Origin: Phycisphaerae bacterium
GTDB taxonomy: Bacteria; Planctomycetota; Phycisphaerae; Sedimentisphaerales; Anaerobacaceae
Direction of reading: 5' to 3'
Assembly (NCBI GenBank): GCA_030615025.1
Contig: JAUXAB010000007.1
Location: 1-64,000 of the forward strand
Length of the DNA: 64,000 nt
Shown here piece after piece: positions 1 to 8,308 of this stretch. The notes beneath the pieces are model-generated. The model had not been told where the DNA came from. It ran no database searches and saw only the letters and a list, made by a program, of their open reading frames with translations. The stretch's first letter is position 1; every line of letters begins with the position of its first letter. A program made the translations under genes and the position numbers.

Positions 1-1
1 G

Positions 2-2959
2 AAAAACAACACCGTGCGGATAAAGCAGCAGACGCGGTACCCGTGGGACGGGCAGGTGAAGATGACGGTTGAACCGGAGCGTTTGGCGGAATTTACGATT
101 TGTGTTCGCATTCCCGGCTGGGCGAGGAATCAGCCCGTGCCGAGCGACCTCTATCGTTATATGAACCCCAGCCCTTCGCAGAAGGGCGGGGTGAACCGCA
201 GCGATGAGAAGGTGACACTCAAGGTCAACGGCAGAGTCCTTGCTCTGGACCTGGAGAAAGGCTTCGCTCGAATCCGACGCAGGTGGAGGAGAGGTGATGT
301 CATCGAGTTAAATCTGCCAATGCCGGTGCGGCGAGTGCTGTCTCACGAGAAAGTTGCGGAAAACGCTGGCAAGGTAGCGCTTGAGCGAGGCCCAATCGTG
401 TACTGTGCTGAATGGCCGGACAACAACGGCCACGTTCTTAACGTTGTCCTGACGGATGACACCAAACTCACGGCCGAATACCGCAAGGATATGCTCAATG
501 GCGTAACGGTGATTCGTGCCAAAGCCGTCGCTTTGAGTTACGGCAAAGACGCCAAATCCGTATCGAAGAAGGAGCAGGATTTCGTTGCGATTCCTTATTA
601 TGCCTGGGCGCATCGCGGCACCGGCGAGATGGCGGTCTGGCTGGCGCGAGATGAGTCGGCGGCGCAGCCCCTGACGCCGCCGGGGGTGATACGCAACTCT
701 TCATTTGAAAAAGCTGTCGGCAATAAACCCGTAGGATGGGAGAACCGTACGTATAGCGGAAAAGGCGAATTCAAGTATGTTGAGGGCGGGCGAACAGGCA
801 AACGGGCCGTTATGCTGTCGTCAGAAAGCGGGGCCGATATCGGCTGGCTGACCTCGGTACCGGTCAAGCCGCGCTCACAATACAGGTTATCCGGCTGGAT
901 TAAAACCGAAAATCTGGCTGTCGGTTCCGGTAAGGGGGCACTGTTGAATCTGCACAACATTCAACCGTTGCAAACGCCAGCCGTTACCGGAACCAAGGAT
1001 TGGACGCAGGTCGAACTTGTGTTCGACTCGGGAGACCATTCTGCCGTGGAAATCAATTGTCTCTTTGGCGGCTGGGGGCTGTCCACGGGCAAGGCGTCGT
1101 ACGACGATGTGCGTCTGGAGCTGCTCTCTACTAAAACTACGAAGCCAGCCGTAACAATCGATGCGAGCGAGACCGGCGAGCCGGTTTCCAAGTACATTTA
1201 CGGCCAGTTTATCGAACACCTTGGACGGTGCATCTACGGCGGCATCTGGGCCGAGATGCTCGAAGACCGTAAGTTCTACTACCCCGTCGGTGACAAGCAA
1301 TCGCCGTGGAAAGTCGTCGGCGAAAGAAACGCGGTCAAGATGCGCAAAGAAAACTCTTTTGTCGGCGAGCATACGCCCCAGATACAATTGTCCGGTGATG
1401 GTAAGCCCTGCGGAATATTTCAGGATAAGCTGGGACTGGTTAGAGGGAAAAGATATACAGGTCGGATTGTAATTGCCGGCGTTTCTAAGGCTGTGCCGAT
1501 AAAGGTTAGTCTTATATGGGGTCCGGGTCAAAATGGCCGACAAACTATCACAATCGGTACACTCACCGCTGATTACACCAGGACACCCTTGCGTTTCACA
1601 GCCGGCGCCGATACTGACGATGCACGGTTGGAGATTGTTGGTTTCGGCACCGGGTCTTTCCGTATCGGCACCGTTTCACTAATGCCCGCCGACAATATCA
1701 AGGGTATGCGGGCGGACACGCTGAAGCTGCTCAAAGAGCTTGATTCCCCGGTCTATCGCTGGCCCGGCGGCAACTTCGTCAGCGGTTACGATTGGAAAGA
1801 CGGCATCGGCTGGCGCGACAAACGTCCGCCTCGCAAAAACCCCGCCTGGAAGGGTATCGAGCATAACGACTTCGGCCTCGACGAATTCATCACGTTCTGC
1901 CGCGAGGTCGGTGCTGAGCCGATGATAGCAGTGAACTCCGGCCTCGGCGACGACCGCTCGGCGGCCGAGGAGGTCGAATACGCCAACGGCCCGCTCGATA
2001 CGCCGATGGGCAAGTGGCGCGCCACCAACGGTCATGCCGAACCTTACAATGTCAAGTGGTGGTGCATCGGCAACGAAATGTACGGCGGCTGGCAATTGGG
2101 CCACATGCCACTGAGTCAATACGTCCGTAAGCACAACGTCTTCGCTAAGGTGATGCGTAAGGTGGACCCGTCCATTAAACTCATTGCCGTCGGCGCCGTC
2201 GGCTCCTGGTCGGAGAGCATGATGAAGAACTGCGCCGAACACATGGACCTCATCAGTGAGCACTTCTACAAAGGGGCAAAGAAATCCGTAATGGAGCACG
2301 TGCGTCAGGCCCCCGATGCGGTCCGGCACATTGTCACGGCCCATCGCGATTACCGCAAAAAATTTGAATCGCTCAAAGGCAAGGACATCCGCATCGCTAT
2401 CGACGAATGGAACTACTGGTATGGAAAACACATCTTCGGCGAGCTTGGTACCCGTTATTTCCTCAGGGACGCTCTGGGCATCGCGGCAGGTCTTCACGAA
2501 ATGATACGCAACAGTGACATCGTCTTCATGGCCAACTACGCCCAGACCGTCAACGTCATCGGCGCTATCAAAACGACCAAGACCGCCGCTGCCTTTGAGA
2601 CGACAGGCCTGGCCTTGAAGCTCTACCGGCAACGCTTCGGCACCGTGCCGGTGGCAATCACTGGTGACGCTTACCCGCTTGATGTGGTAGCGGCCTGGAC
2701 AAAAAATCGCAAGGCATTAACTGTTGCCATCGTCAATCCCACAGAGCACAAATATGAACTCCCAATAGAGTTAAAAGGCGCCCGACTGACCGGCACAGGA
2801 TTGCTCTGGCAAATCGCCCACTCCGACCCTATGGCCTATAACGAGCCGGGCAAACCGTCCGAGGTCGTGATTGAAGAAAAGCCAGTTACGGATACTTCTA
2901 ATAAGTTAAGCGTGCCGCCGTTGAGCATTAGCCTTTACGAGCTCAAAACTATAAACTAA
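2..2959 (+). CDS. GH127 (C-terminal part) - CBM - GH51 alpha-L-arabinofuranosidase fusion, 5' partial
   Basis: The frame is open to the left window edge, so the true start is missing; the first in-window start-like codon is a GTG at 14. Numbering from that GTG, residues 1-220 resemble the C-terminal beta-sandwich of GH127 beta-L-arabinofuranosidases (TRYPWDG, VRIPGWA, ALERGPIVYCAE). Residues about 225-370 look like a carbohydrate-binding beta-sandwich (NSSFEKA to YDDVRLELL). Residues about 378-981 are a complete GH51 alpha-L-arabinofuranosidase. The acid/base Glu lies in WWCIGNEMYGG (E688) and the nucleophile in IAIDEWNYWYG (E798), spaced as in the family. It probably acts outside the cytoplasm on arabinan side chains; the signal peptide would be upstream of the window. 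No frameshift or stop separates the two enzymes, so this is a genuine fusion in this sequence. Confidence 0.9.
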   Translation, partial: KNNTVRIKQQTRYPWDGQVKMTVEPERLAEFTICVRIPGWARNQPVPSDLYRYMNPSPSQKGGVNRSDEKVTLKVNGRVLALDLEKGFARIRRRWRRGDVIELNLPMPVRRVLSHEKVAENAGKVALERGPIVYCAEWPDNNGHVLNVVLTDDTKLTAEYRKDMLNGVTVIRAKAVALSYGKDAKSVSKKEQDFVAIPYYAWAHRGTGEMAVWLARDESAAQPLTPPGVIRNSSFEKAVGNKPVGWENRTYSGKGEFKYVEGGRTGKRAVMLSSESGADIGWLTSVPVKPRSQYRLSGWIKTENLAVGSGKGALLNLHNIQPLQTPAVTGTKDWTQVELVFDSGDHSAVEINCLFGGWGLSTGKASYDDVRLELLSTKTTKPAVTIDASETGEPVSKYIYGQFIEHLGRCIYGGIWAEMLEDRKFYYPVGDKQSPWKVVGERNAVKMRKENSFVGEHTPQIQLSGDGKPCGIFQDKLGLVRGKRYTGRIVIAGVSKAVPIKVSLIWGPGQNGRQTITIGTLTADYTRTPLRFTAGADTDDARLEIVGFGTGSFRIGTVSLMPADNIKGMRADTLKLLKELDSPVYRWPGGNFVSGYDWKDGIGWRDKRPPRKNPAWKGIEHNDFGLDEFITFCREVGAEPMIAVNSGLGDDRSAAEEVEYANGPLDTPMGKWRATNGHAEPYNVKWWCIGNEMYGGWQLGHMPLSQYVRKHNVFAKVMRKVDPSIKLIAVGAVGSWSESMMKNCAEHMDLISEHFYKGAKKSVMEHVRQAPDAVRHIVTAHRDYRKKFESLKGKDIRIAIDEWNYWYGKHIFGELGTRYFLRDALGIAAGLHEMIRNSDIVFMANYAQTVNVIGAIKTTKTAAAFETTGLALKLYRQRFGTVPVAITGDAYPLDVVAAWTKNRKALTVAIVNPTEHKYELPIELKGARLTGTGLLWQIAHSDPMAYNEPGKPSEVVIEEKPVTDTSNKLSVPPLSISLYELKTIN

Positions 2960-3006
2960 AATCTGTGTTAATCCGTGGTTTCTATCTCAAAAGGAGACAT
3001 TTGAAT

Positions 3007-3201
3007 ATGGAATGCAAAAAAGAAGAAAACTTAAAAGATTGCGGCTGTACATACCCGGGCTGTGAGAGAAAGGGAATGTGCTGCGAGTGTATAAGCTATC
3101 ATTTATCGTCGAAGCAGCTGCCCGGCTGCTGTTTCCCCGACGAGGTCGAGAAAACTTTCGACCGCAGTTTCCGCGCCTTCGCCAAGGCCTGGAATTTATA
3201 A
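3007..3201 (+). CDS. small cysteine-rich protein (DUF6485-like)
   Basis: A 64-residue protein with eight Cys, including a CGCTYPGC / CCEC pattern, then a Pro-Gly-Cys-Cys and an acidic helix ending FRAFAKAWNL. It resembles the short DUF6485 family, whose function is unknown; clustered Cys pairs suggest metal binding. An upstream in-frame start at 2965 exists, but AAGGAG at 2991-2996 lies ten bases before the ATG at 3007, which fixes the start. It follows the arabinofuranosidase by 47 bases and could be cotranscribed with it. A hairpin lies just after the stop. Confidence 0.75.
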   Translation: MECKKEENLKDCGCTYPGCERKGMCCECISYHLSSKQLPGCCFPDEVEKTFDRSFRAFAKAWNL

Positions 3202-3210
3202 ATGTCCGAA

Positions 3211-3229
3211 CCCCACGTAAAACGTGGGG
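3211..3229 (+). terminator. short hairpin after the Cys-rich gene
   Basis: Perfect 8-bp stem CCCCACGT / ACGTGGGG with a three-base loop, ten bases after the stop at 3201. No T-run follows on the plus strand, so it may be a transcript-stabilising hairpin or an incomplete terminator. Confidence 0.4.
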
Positions 3230-3241
3230 CTAAATAAAGGC

Positions 3242-3271
3242 AAAAAGGCCGAGCCAAAACCAGCCCGGCCT
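3242..3271 (-). terminator. intrinsic terminator of the first ECF sigma operon
   Basis: Read on the minus strand: AGGCCGGGC, an eight-base loop, GCTCGGCCT and then a run of T. The RNA stem is fully paired if one G-U is allowed. It lies 26 bases beyond the stop of the membrane partner gene and nearly matches the terminator at 5439-5470. Confidence 0.85.
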
Positions 3272-3297
3272 GTTTATCAATACACACCTACCGAGCG

Positions 3298-4725
3298 TTA
3301 TTTCCCCGGCTGTTCGACTACCTCCGGGATGGGAACAAGTTCGGCATCTAGGGTAAATTCAATTTCGCCCGAGTTTTCGTACCATTCCTCCCAGGCCGCT
3401 ATTGCCTGCTCGTTCTCTTCGGCACTTACATAGGGGTCATAGCCGAAGTTTTGACCGGTTATGATTCTCAGGCGGTTGACCATCATTGCGAGACTTTGTT
3501 GCGCGGTTGGTCTCTTATCTTTGGGAAGGCTCCGGTACAGCGGATCATCGGCGTAATCGAACATCGTCGCACCTTCTATGTTGCGCAGTGATTCGATCAT
3601 CAACGGCAATGCTGCCTCCAAATCATGCCGGGCCATATCTTTCATACCCTTGGCTGCGTACGCCAGTCCCCGTGCCAGATGGCAGTAGTGCGGTACTGAT
3701 TCATGCTTAGCGAACATGTCAATGACTTTTGAGAACTCGTAGATTGCTGTATCATATTCGCCCAATTCATAATGGGCCTTGCCTAACCAGAACCATGCCC
3801 AGTTACGACCGCCTTGAGCTTCAACCACCTTGGCGAACAGTTCGGCGGCCTCTTCATAGTCTCCCGCGGCTAATGCATGCCGAGCATTTTTAAAGTTGTT
3901 GTTCGCAACTTCGTCTTTATCTAATTTGTCTGTTAACCACTCTGGTTCTTCCGTCGGTTCTGCTCCCGGTTGCTTGTCTACTACTTGGACACCATTTGGA
4001 ATAACTATATCAAACGTACCTTCCGGTGGATATTCATAGCTGATCTGATAACCACCTATACCGATAGGAAGCTTGGTTTCCGGGTCGACATAGCAATCTT
4101 GATTCAACTTGAGCCACCGCACACGGTGTGCCTTCCGGCCCCAGTAATCCACATTCTCCTCAATTACAATACTACTCTGCCCGGTAAGCTCCTTAAGCCA
4201 TTCTCCGAGATTTCCAATCCACTGGTATTGCCTGTCCTTGGGATCATAGAGGACAATCGTATTCTTGTCCTTATAGTATACTGAGACGGTCTGGCCATCT
4301 TCGACAATAAGCCGACTGGGAGGATTATCTTGTCGATATCTAACCTGAAAACCGTCAGGCCCTATCTCAATCCACCTCTCATCTTCGATTTGGCCGGCTT
4401 TGTCACGCCGGACAATATGCATAAATTGAACATCCTTAACGGCCTCCAAAGTTTGCGCAAACGCATAAGCTGGCGGCGACAGCTTATCCACAACTGTTAT
4501 CGACAGTGCCACTGCCACTATTATGACCGCCGCAGCGGCGAGTTTTGGTATTCTACTTTTCATAATTGTTCTCCAGACTCCGACAGTTCGCACTGTCGGT
4601 TGGAGCCGATGTTTGGGGAAAGCGCTCAGGAGCTGCTTTTTCAGCGTATCGCGATGCTCCCGGCGTGGGGTATCAAAAGGAACATCCTTTACAAACTCTT
4701 CGATGTATTTTTCGTTATCGTTCAT
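3298..4725 (-). CDS. sigma-coupled membrane protein with TPR-like C-terminus (candidate anti-sigma factor)
   Basis: A 475-residue protein with a short cytoplasmic N-terminus (about 60 residues), one membrane segment (IPKLAAAAVIIVAVALSITVV) and an exported domain. The first exported half resembles the outer-membrane-lipoprotein-sorting-like fold common in planctomycete sigma partners. Residues about 265-390 carry TPR-like helices (LFAKVVEAQGGRNWAWFWLGKAHYELGEY region). No zinc-finger anti-sigma motif (H-x3-C-x2-C) is visible. The start at 4725 overlaps the stop of the sigma gene as ATGA, a translational-coupling arrangement, and the longer upstream reading merely runs inside the sigma gene. 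Regulation of the sigma factor by this protein is inferred from the pairing and topology. Confidence 0.75.
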   Translation of the reverse strand: MNDNEKYIEEFVKDVPFDTPRREHRDTLKKQLLSAFPKHRLQPTVRTVGVWRTIMKSRIPKLAAAAVIIVAVALSITVVDKLSPPAYAFAQTLEAVKDVQFMHIVRRDKAGQIEDERWIEIGPDGFQVRYRQDNPPSRLIVEDGQTVSVYYKDKNTIVLYDPKDRQYQWIGNLGEWLKELTGQSSIVIEENVDYWGRKAHRVRWLKLNQDCYVDPETKLPIGIGGYQISYEYPPEGTFDIVIPNGVQVVDKQPGAEPTEEPEWLTDKLDKDEVANNNFKNARHALAAGDYEEAAELFAKVVEAQGGRNWAWFWLGKAHYELGEYDTAIYEFSKVIDMFAKHESVPHYCHLARGLAYAAKGMKDMARHDLEAALPLMIESLRNIEGATMFDYADDPLYRSLPKDKRPTAQQSLAMMVNRLRIITGQNFGYDPYVSAEENEQAIAAWEEWYENSGEIEFTLDAELVPIPEVVEQPGK

Positions 4726-5342
4726 AATATTGACTCTCCCGTATTTACAGCAGCATTGAGTTTTTTGCGCAGTTTTGCGGTAGCGCGCGCAAGCCAAGTG
4801 CGGATTGTAGAGGGATTTTTTCCCAAACAAGCGGCTATTTCGGTCAACTTCATTTTTTCAAAGAAACGCAAGGCGATGACAGCCTGGTACTTTGGTTTTA
4901 AGCTTAAAAGGGCCTGTTTCAAATGAGCTTTCTTTTCGAGCAGTACGTCATCAGAGCTAATGTCCAGAACGGATTCTGCGCGGGTATTTCTGACAGCTTT
5001 TTGCATAACGTCGGCCCTTCTTTTGGTGTCGCGGAGATGGTCGTTAACGGCGTTTGTTGCGATGCGAAGGAGCCAGTTGCGAAAATCAACCGCTCCTCCA
5101 CGAAAAGAGTCTAAGCTATGCATAGCTTTAAGAAAAACGGTGGAAGTTACGTCTTCGGCATAGTGGCGGTCAAATAACCGACGCACACAATAGTTAAATA
5201 CGTTGTTATAATATAATAGGTAAAGCTGTGCGAAGGCGTCGGGGTCGCTGCACGCCCTCTGGATAAGGTTAGTTTGTTCGCCTTCGGCAAGAGTCAAATT
5301 TGTCCACCTATTTATTCGTTTTTTACAAGTTTTAGCTGTCAT
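4722..5342 (-). CDS. ECF-type RNA polymerase sigma factor
   Basis: A 206-residue sigma-70-family protein of ECF type. Region 2 is seen in DAFAQLYLLYYNNVFNYCVRR and YAEDVTSTVFLKA with FRNWLLRIATNAVNDHLR; region 4 in LKPKYQAVIALRFFEKMKLTEIAACLGKNPSTIRTWLARA. The open frame continues upstream to 5675, but that part crosses the terminator of the neighbouring operon and has no sigma similarity. The ATG at 5342 gives the usual ECF length. No clear Shine-Dalgarno sequence precedes it. It is coupled by ATGA to the membrane partner downstream. Confidence 0.88.
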   Translation of the reverse strand: MTAKTCKKRINRWTNLTLAEGEQTNLIQRACSDPDAFAQLYLLYYNNVFNYCVRRLFDRHYAEDVTSTVFLKAMHSLDSFRGGAVDFRNWLLRIATNAVNDHLRDTKRRADVMQKAVRNTRAESVLDISSDDVLLEKKAHLKQALLSLKPKYQAVIALRFFEKMKLTEIAACLGKNPSTIRTWLARATAKLRKKLNAAVNTGESIL

Positions 5343-5438
5343 CGCAATTATAAACGGAAAAAGGGGGAAAAACGTCCCAAAAAAATCGGGAAAAGTGGGA
5401 AAAATATATCCTTGTTCTGTGCTTTTTTGAAAGGACGG

Positions 5439-5470
5439 AAAAAAGGCCGAGCGAAAACAAGCCCGGCCTT
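5439..5470 (-). terminator. intrinsic terminator of the second ECF sigma operon
   Basis: Minus-strand AAGGCCGGGC, an eight-base loop, GCTCGGCCTT and a T-run (six T read from 5444 down to 5439). It lies 17 bases beyond the stop of the partner gene at 5488 and is almost the same sequence as the terminator at 3242-3271. Confidence 0.88.
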
Positions 5471-5487
5471 GAGAATATCCAAATCGT

Positions 5488-6417
5488 CTATTCCTTCTGT
5501 TCTTTGTCCCCAGCCGCCTTAATCTCATCAGGATGCGCATTAATGAATCCTTCGGGAGCTTCCTGGGGGATAAATGTATCTGCAGGTAGTTCTTCATTAT
5601 AGTCGAATTGGTCTTGAACTGTAATGTGCGGATGAAAATCAGTCTGTGTTTTATCCCGCGGACATGCTCTCTCATACTCCATTAATACCGGGAGCCCTGT
5701 ATCAATATCAAACCAGACTCTGTCAAGCCACTCTTTAGGATTATCATCGTACTTACCTGCACCGATTTCAAAGCCCACACAATTATGAGCTTCAACGACC
5801 TTCTCCCCCAATAGCTTATCTGTATTGTCTAAAACCTTGACATACAAACGCATCCTTTCGATGGGATCTTGCTTCCCGAAACTTCCCTTATGCCTTAAAG
5901 CACCGTAGCACTTTAAGTCAAAACGTACATAGTGTTGAATCATGTTATTTCCGTCGGGTACATACCACTGGATTTCCCTTAAGACATCTCCATCGTAAAT
6001 ATCTCTACGGTAACTGTCGCTTGAAACGTAAAATATGTCCCAGGTACTGGACGTATGCCTTGATCCATCGGATTCTATCCATATCGTTTGCTCTCGACAG
6101 GAAACTGCTTTGATTGTATCAAGTGCTGCCAAAATTTCCTGCCCCCACGCCGCCGGCGGCCCCAGCCACCACTTTCCTTTCTCTGAGCTATCGGGCCAAA
6201 AGTTTATACTACCCAGGATGACAATGATTATCGCCGCAGCAGCGGCCAGTTTTGTTATTCTACTTTTCATGATATACTCCAAGAAAATATGTCGTTTTGG
6301 TTGCTTCAAAGTTTCGCTGAAATCTTCTGACATTTCCTGGGCGATCTGGCGTGCCTCGGCCGGCACATCTTCACTGCCGATACTCTTCAGGATTTCTTCA
6401 ATACTTTCTCTGCTCAT
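5488..6417 (-). CDS. sigma-coupled membrane protein (candidate anti-sigma factor)
   Basis: A 309-residue protein: about 50 cytoplasmic residues, a membrane segment in MKSRITKLAAAAAIIIVILGSI, then an exported domain of about 230 residues. It shares the K-L-A-A-A-A membrane signature and the general fold style of the partner at 3298-4725 but lacks the TPR tail. No zinc finger is visible. An SD-like AGGGAGGAAT sits at the 3' end of the preceding sigma gene, whose stop is one base away, so the two are cotranscribed. It could instead be an effector controlled by the sigma factor; the anti-sigma role is inferred only from topology and pairing. Confidence 0.7.
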   Translation of the reverse strand: MSRESIEEILKSIGSEDVPAEARQIAQEMSEDFSETLKQPKRHIFLEYIMKSRITKLAAAAAIIIVILGSINFWPDSSEKGKWWLGPPAAWGQEILAALDTIKAVSCREQTIWIESDGSRHTSSTWDIFYVSSDSYRRDIYDGDVLREIQWYVPDGNNMIQHYVRFDLKCYGALRHKGSFGKQDPIERMRLYVKVLDNTDKLLGEKVVEAHNCVGFEIGAGKYDDNPKEWLDRVWFDIDTGLPVLMEYERACPRDKTQTDFHPHITVQDQFDYNEELPADTFIPQEAPEGFINAHPDEIKAAGDKEQKE

Positions 6418-6418
6418 T

Positions 6419-6931
6419 TTATTCCTCCCTTTCTGCCAACGTCGCCAATTTCCTTTTCAAAGTTGCAACTGCCTTGGATACGTGTGACCTTGCCCCGGCT
6501 TCGCTGCATTTCAATTTCTCAGCGACGTCCCTGTAACCCTGCTGCTCGAAATATCTCATCACTATCGCCTTTGACTGTTTGGCTGGAAGCTGCGCTATCG
6601 CTCGTCTTACTCTTCCGACCAATTCACTGTTGCCAACGTTTTCTTCCGGGCTTTTCTCAATACTGACCTGGTTTCTGCTTATTTGGCCGTCTCTGCCGAT
6701 TCTGTTTCGCCACGCCGCCGAATTCGCCGTCAGCGCAATCCTGTAGATATAAGCACCTGCTTTTGGGCCGTTGAGCTTCTCGACATGCTGCCACATTCCT
6801 AACAGCGAATACTGCATCGCTTCGGTAAAAAGCTCCCGATCGCCCGTCAGCTTCCAGAGAACCGATGCTAAAAAGTCGATATAGTCAGTTTTTACCCGTC
6901 TAAAGAGCTCCGCTCGCTTCGAATACTTCAT
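6419..6931 (-). CDS. ECF-type RNA polymerase sigma factor
   Basis: A 170-residue ECF sigma factor. Region 2 is in DFLASVLWKLTGDRELFTEA and GAYIYRIALTANSAAWRNR; region 4 is in LPAKQSKAIVMRYFEQQGYRDVAEKL followed by SEAGARSHVSKAVATLKRKL. It is first in a two-gene unit with the membrane protein one base downstream. The sequence differs clearly from the sigma factor at 4722-5342, so the two pairs are not a recent duplication of the coding part. No strong SD sequence precedes the ATG. Confidence 0.86.
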   Translation of the reverse strand: MKYSKRAELFRRVKTDYIDFLASVLWKLTGDRELFTEAMQYSLLGMWQHVEKLNGPKAGAYIYRIALTANSAAWRNRIGRDGQISRNQVSIEKSPEENVGNSELVGRVRRAIAQLPAKQSKAIVMRYFEQQGYRDVAEKLKCSEAGARSHVSKAVATLKRKLATLAEREE

Positions 6932-7104
6932 CTATTAGGCCCCGAGCTTCCGTAAAACCTGAAAATTTCCAGTTTCCACATAATATAACAGCCGAAAGTT
7001 GATTTTGTGTAAAACTTTTTTCCTGAAAAGACAAAGCTGCCCGCACTTTTCCTGGAATTCCATCGAAATGCTTTTTCAACAGTCTATCTGTGGCTATTTA
7101 CCGG

Positions 7105-8286
7105 CTAATTCCGCACCGGCTGGCTTTGGATTTTCAGCATAATGAAAAGTCCAAAAGCGCCCGAAAACACATAGCCCAGAGGCACAAATTTCAAGATGAC
7201 ACCAGGGCCAAAAGATTGTGCCACTGGCAGCAAGGCCAGAAAGACAACATTGGCCAATGCCCACGTACCCCCTGCCATAAAGCCCATTCGCTGTCCGAGG
7301 CTTAGCCCTGTGGCGTGTCTCGATAAGGTAATCATCAATACGTAAGCTGATATTGCGCAAAAGCCGACACCAAACAGTATCCATATAGCCATTTTGTTAT
7401 CTATCAATATCAGGTATGTAACCAAGAAAGGAATCGCGAGAAAAAGTGCGACAATTGAACACGGCAGCGCCCCTTTCTTGTGAGCGATGCCCCCACATAC
7501 AAGTGAGCCCGCCGCCCCTCCCAGACCGAACATCGTTGCCGAGAACCCCCCGAAAGTAAGCTCAAAACCAAGCTCATTGAGTACCGTCGGCAACAGTGAT
7601 ACAAGAACGAGCGTAGAAATAGCCGCCGGCATAGCCATAGCTATTATGAGCCAGAAAGACAAGCGGCCCTCACCCGGGCCCGACCCATTTTCGTTGCGTA
7701 CTTTCGGCTCAACCGCCAGGCGGATTCTAAAGAATATGACCATCAAAATGCCGACAGCGGGACAAAGAATTAGAGGATACAAACCCGGCAGACCAAACCG
7801 TGATACCAGGATAGTAGAGACCGCTCCGCCACTTGCGTATCCGAGAAAGCCGCCGGCCATAAAGACCGCTGTGCTAATCGCCGGCGGAATCCGCTTAAGC
7901 CGGTGAACAGCCCGCAGCGCTTCCGGGTGCACTATCGCTACTCCGCAGCCGCTGACCGTGGCCAGGACAAGCATTGCGGCAAAGGCGCCGCCCGACCTCG
8001 GCAGCACACCCAGCAGGCATATACTTGCCGCCAATATCAGCCCAAGATGCAAAAACAACGGCCCGCGCTTGTCAGCACGCGTATGGCCGGTCAGCACCTG
8101 AACCCCATTGCTCGTCATATGCAGCACGACCAAAAGAATGCCACCCAGGGACAGGCTTAATGCGAATTCGGTCCTGATTGCCGGCAAAATGGCAGGCAGC
8201 ATACCACCGAACATATCAATCAGAAAATGAACTCCCGCAAGCACCAATAGCTGCATCCATCGAAATGTAGCAATTCTTTTATTCAA
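7105..8286 (-). CDS. MFS transporter
   Basis: A 393-residue polytopic protein with about 12 hydrophobic segments in two halves. It has the MFS intracellular loop between TM2 and TM3 (GHTRADKRGPLF), similar to the fosmidomycin-resistance (Fsr)-like branch. The substrate cannot be told. The best start is TTG at 8286, because the frame has no ATG before residue 11 and the SD-like AAGGAG near 8310 is rather far away. It is last in a minus run with the TPR protein (22-base gap) and purC. Confidence 0.8.
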   Translation of the reverse strand: MNKRIATFRWMQLLVLAGVHFLIDMFGGMLPAILPAIRTEFALSLSLGGILLVVLHMTSNGVQVLTGHTRADKRGPLFLHLGLILAASICLLGVLPRSGGAFAAMLVLATVSGCGVAIVHPEALRAVHRLKRIPPAISTAVFMAGGFLGYASGGAVSTILVSRFGLPGLYPLILCPAVGILMVIFFRIRLAVEPKVRNENGSGPGEGRLSFWLIIAMAMPAAISTLVLVSLLPTVLNELGFELTFGGFSATMFGLGGAAGSLVCGGIAHKKGALPCSIVALFLAIPFLVTYLILIDNKMAIWILFGVGFCAISAYVLMITLSRHATGLSLGQRMGFMAGGTWALANVVFLALLPVAQSFGPGVILKFVPLGYVFSGAFGLFIMLKIQSQPVRN

Positions 8287-8308
8287 GTGTCAACTAATTC
8301 ACGTCTCC

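Noticed and set aside
1679-2632. 317-codon open frame on the minus strand
   Set aside because: It is a shadow of the GH51 coding region, which has clear catalytic motifs on the plus strand; no SD sequence or family resemblance.
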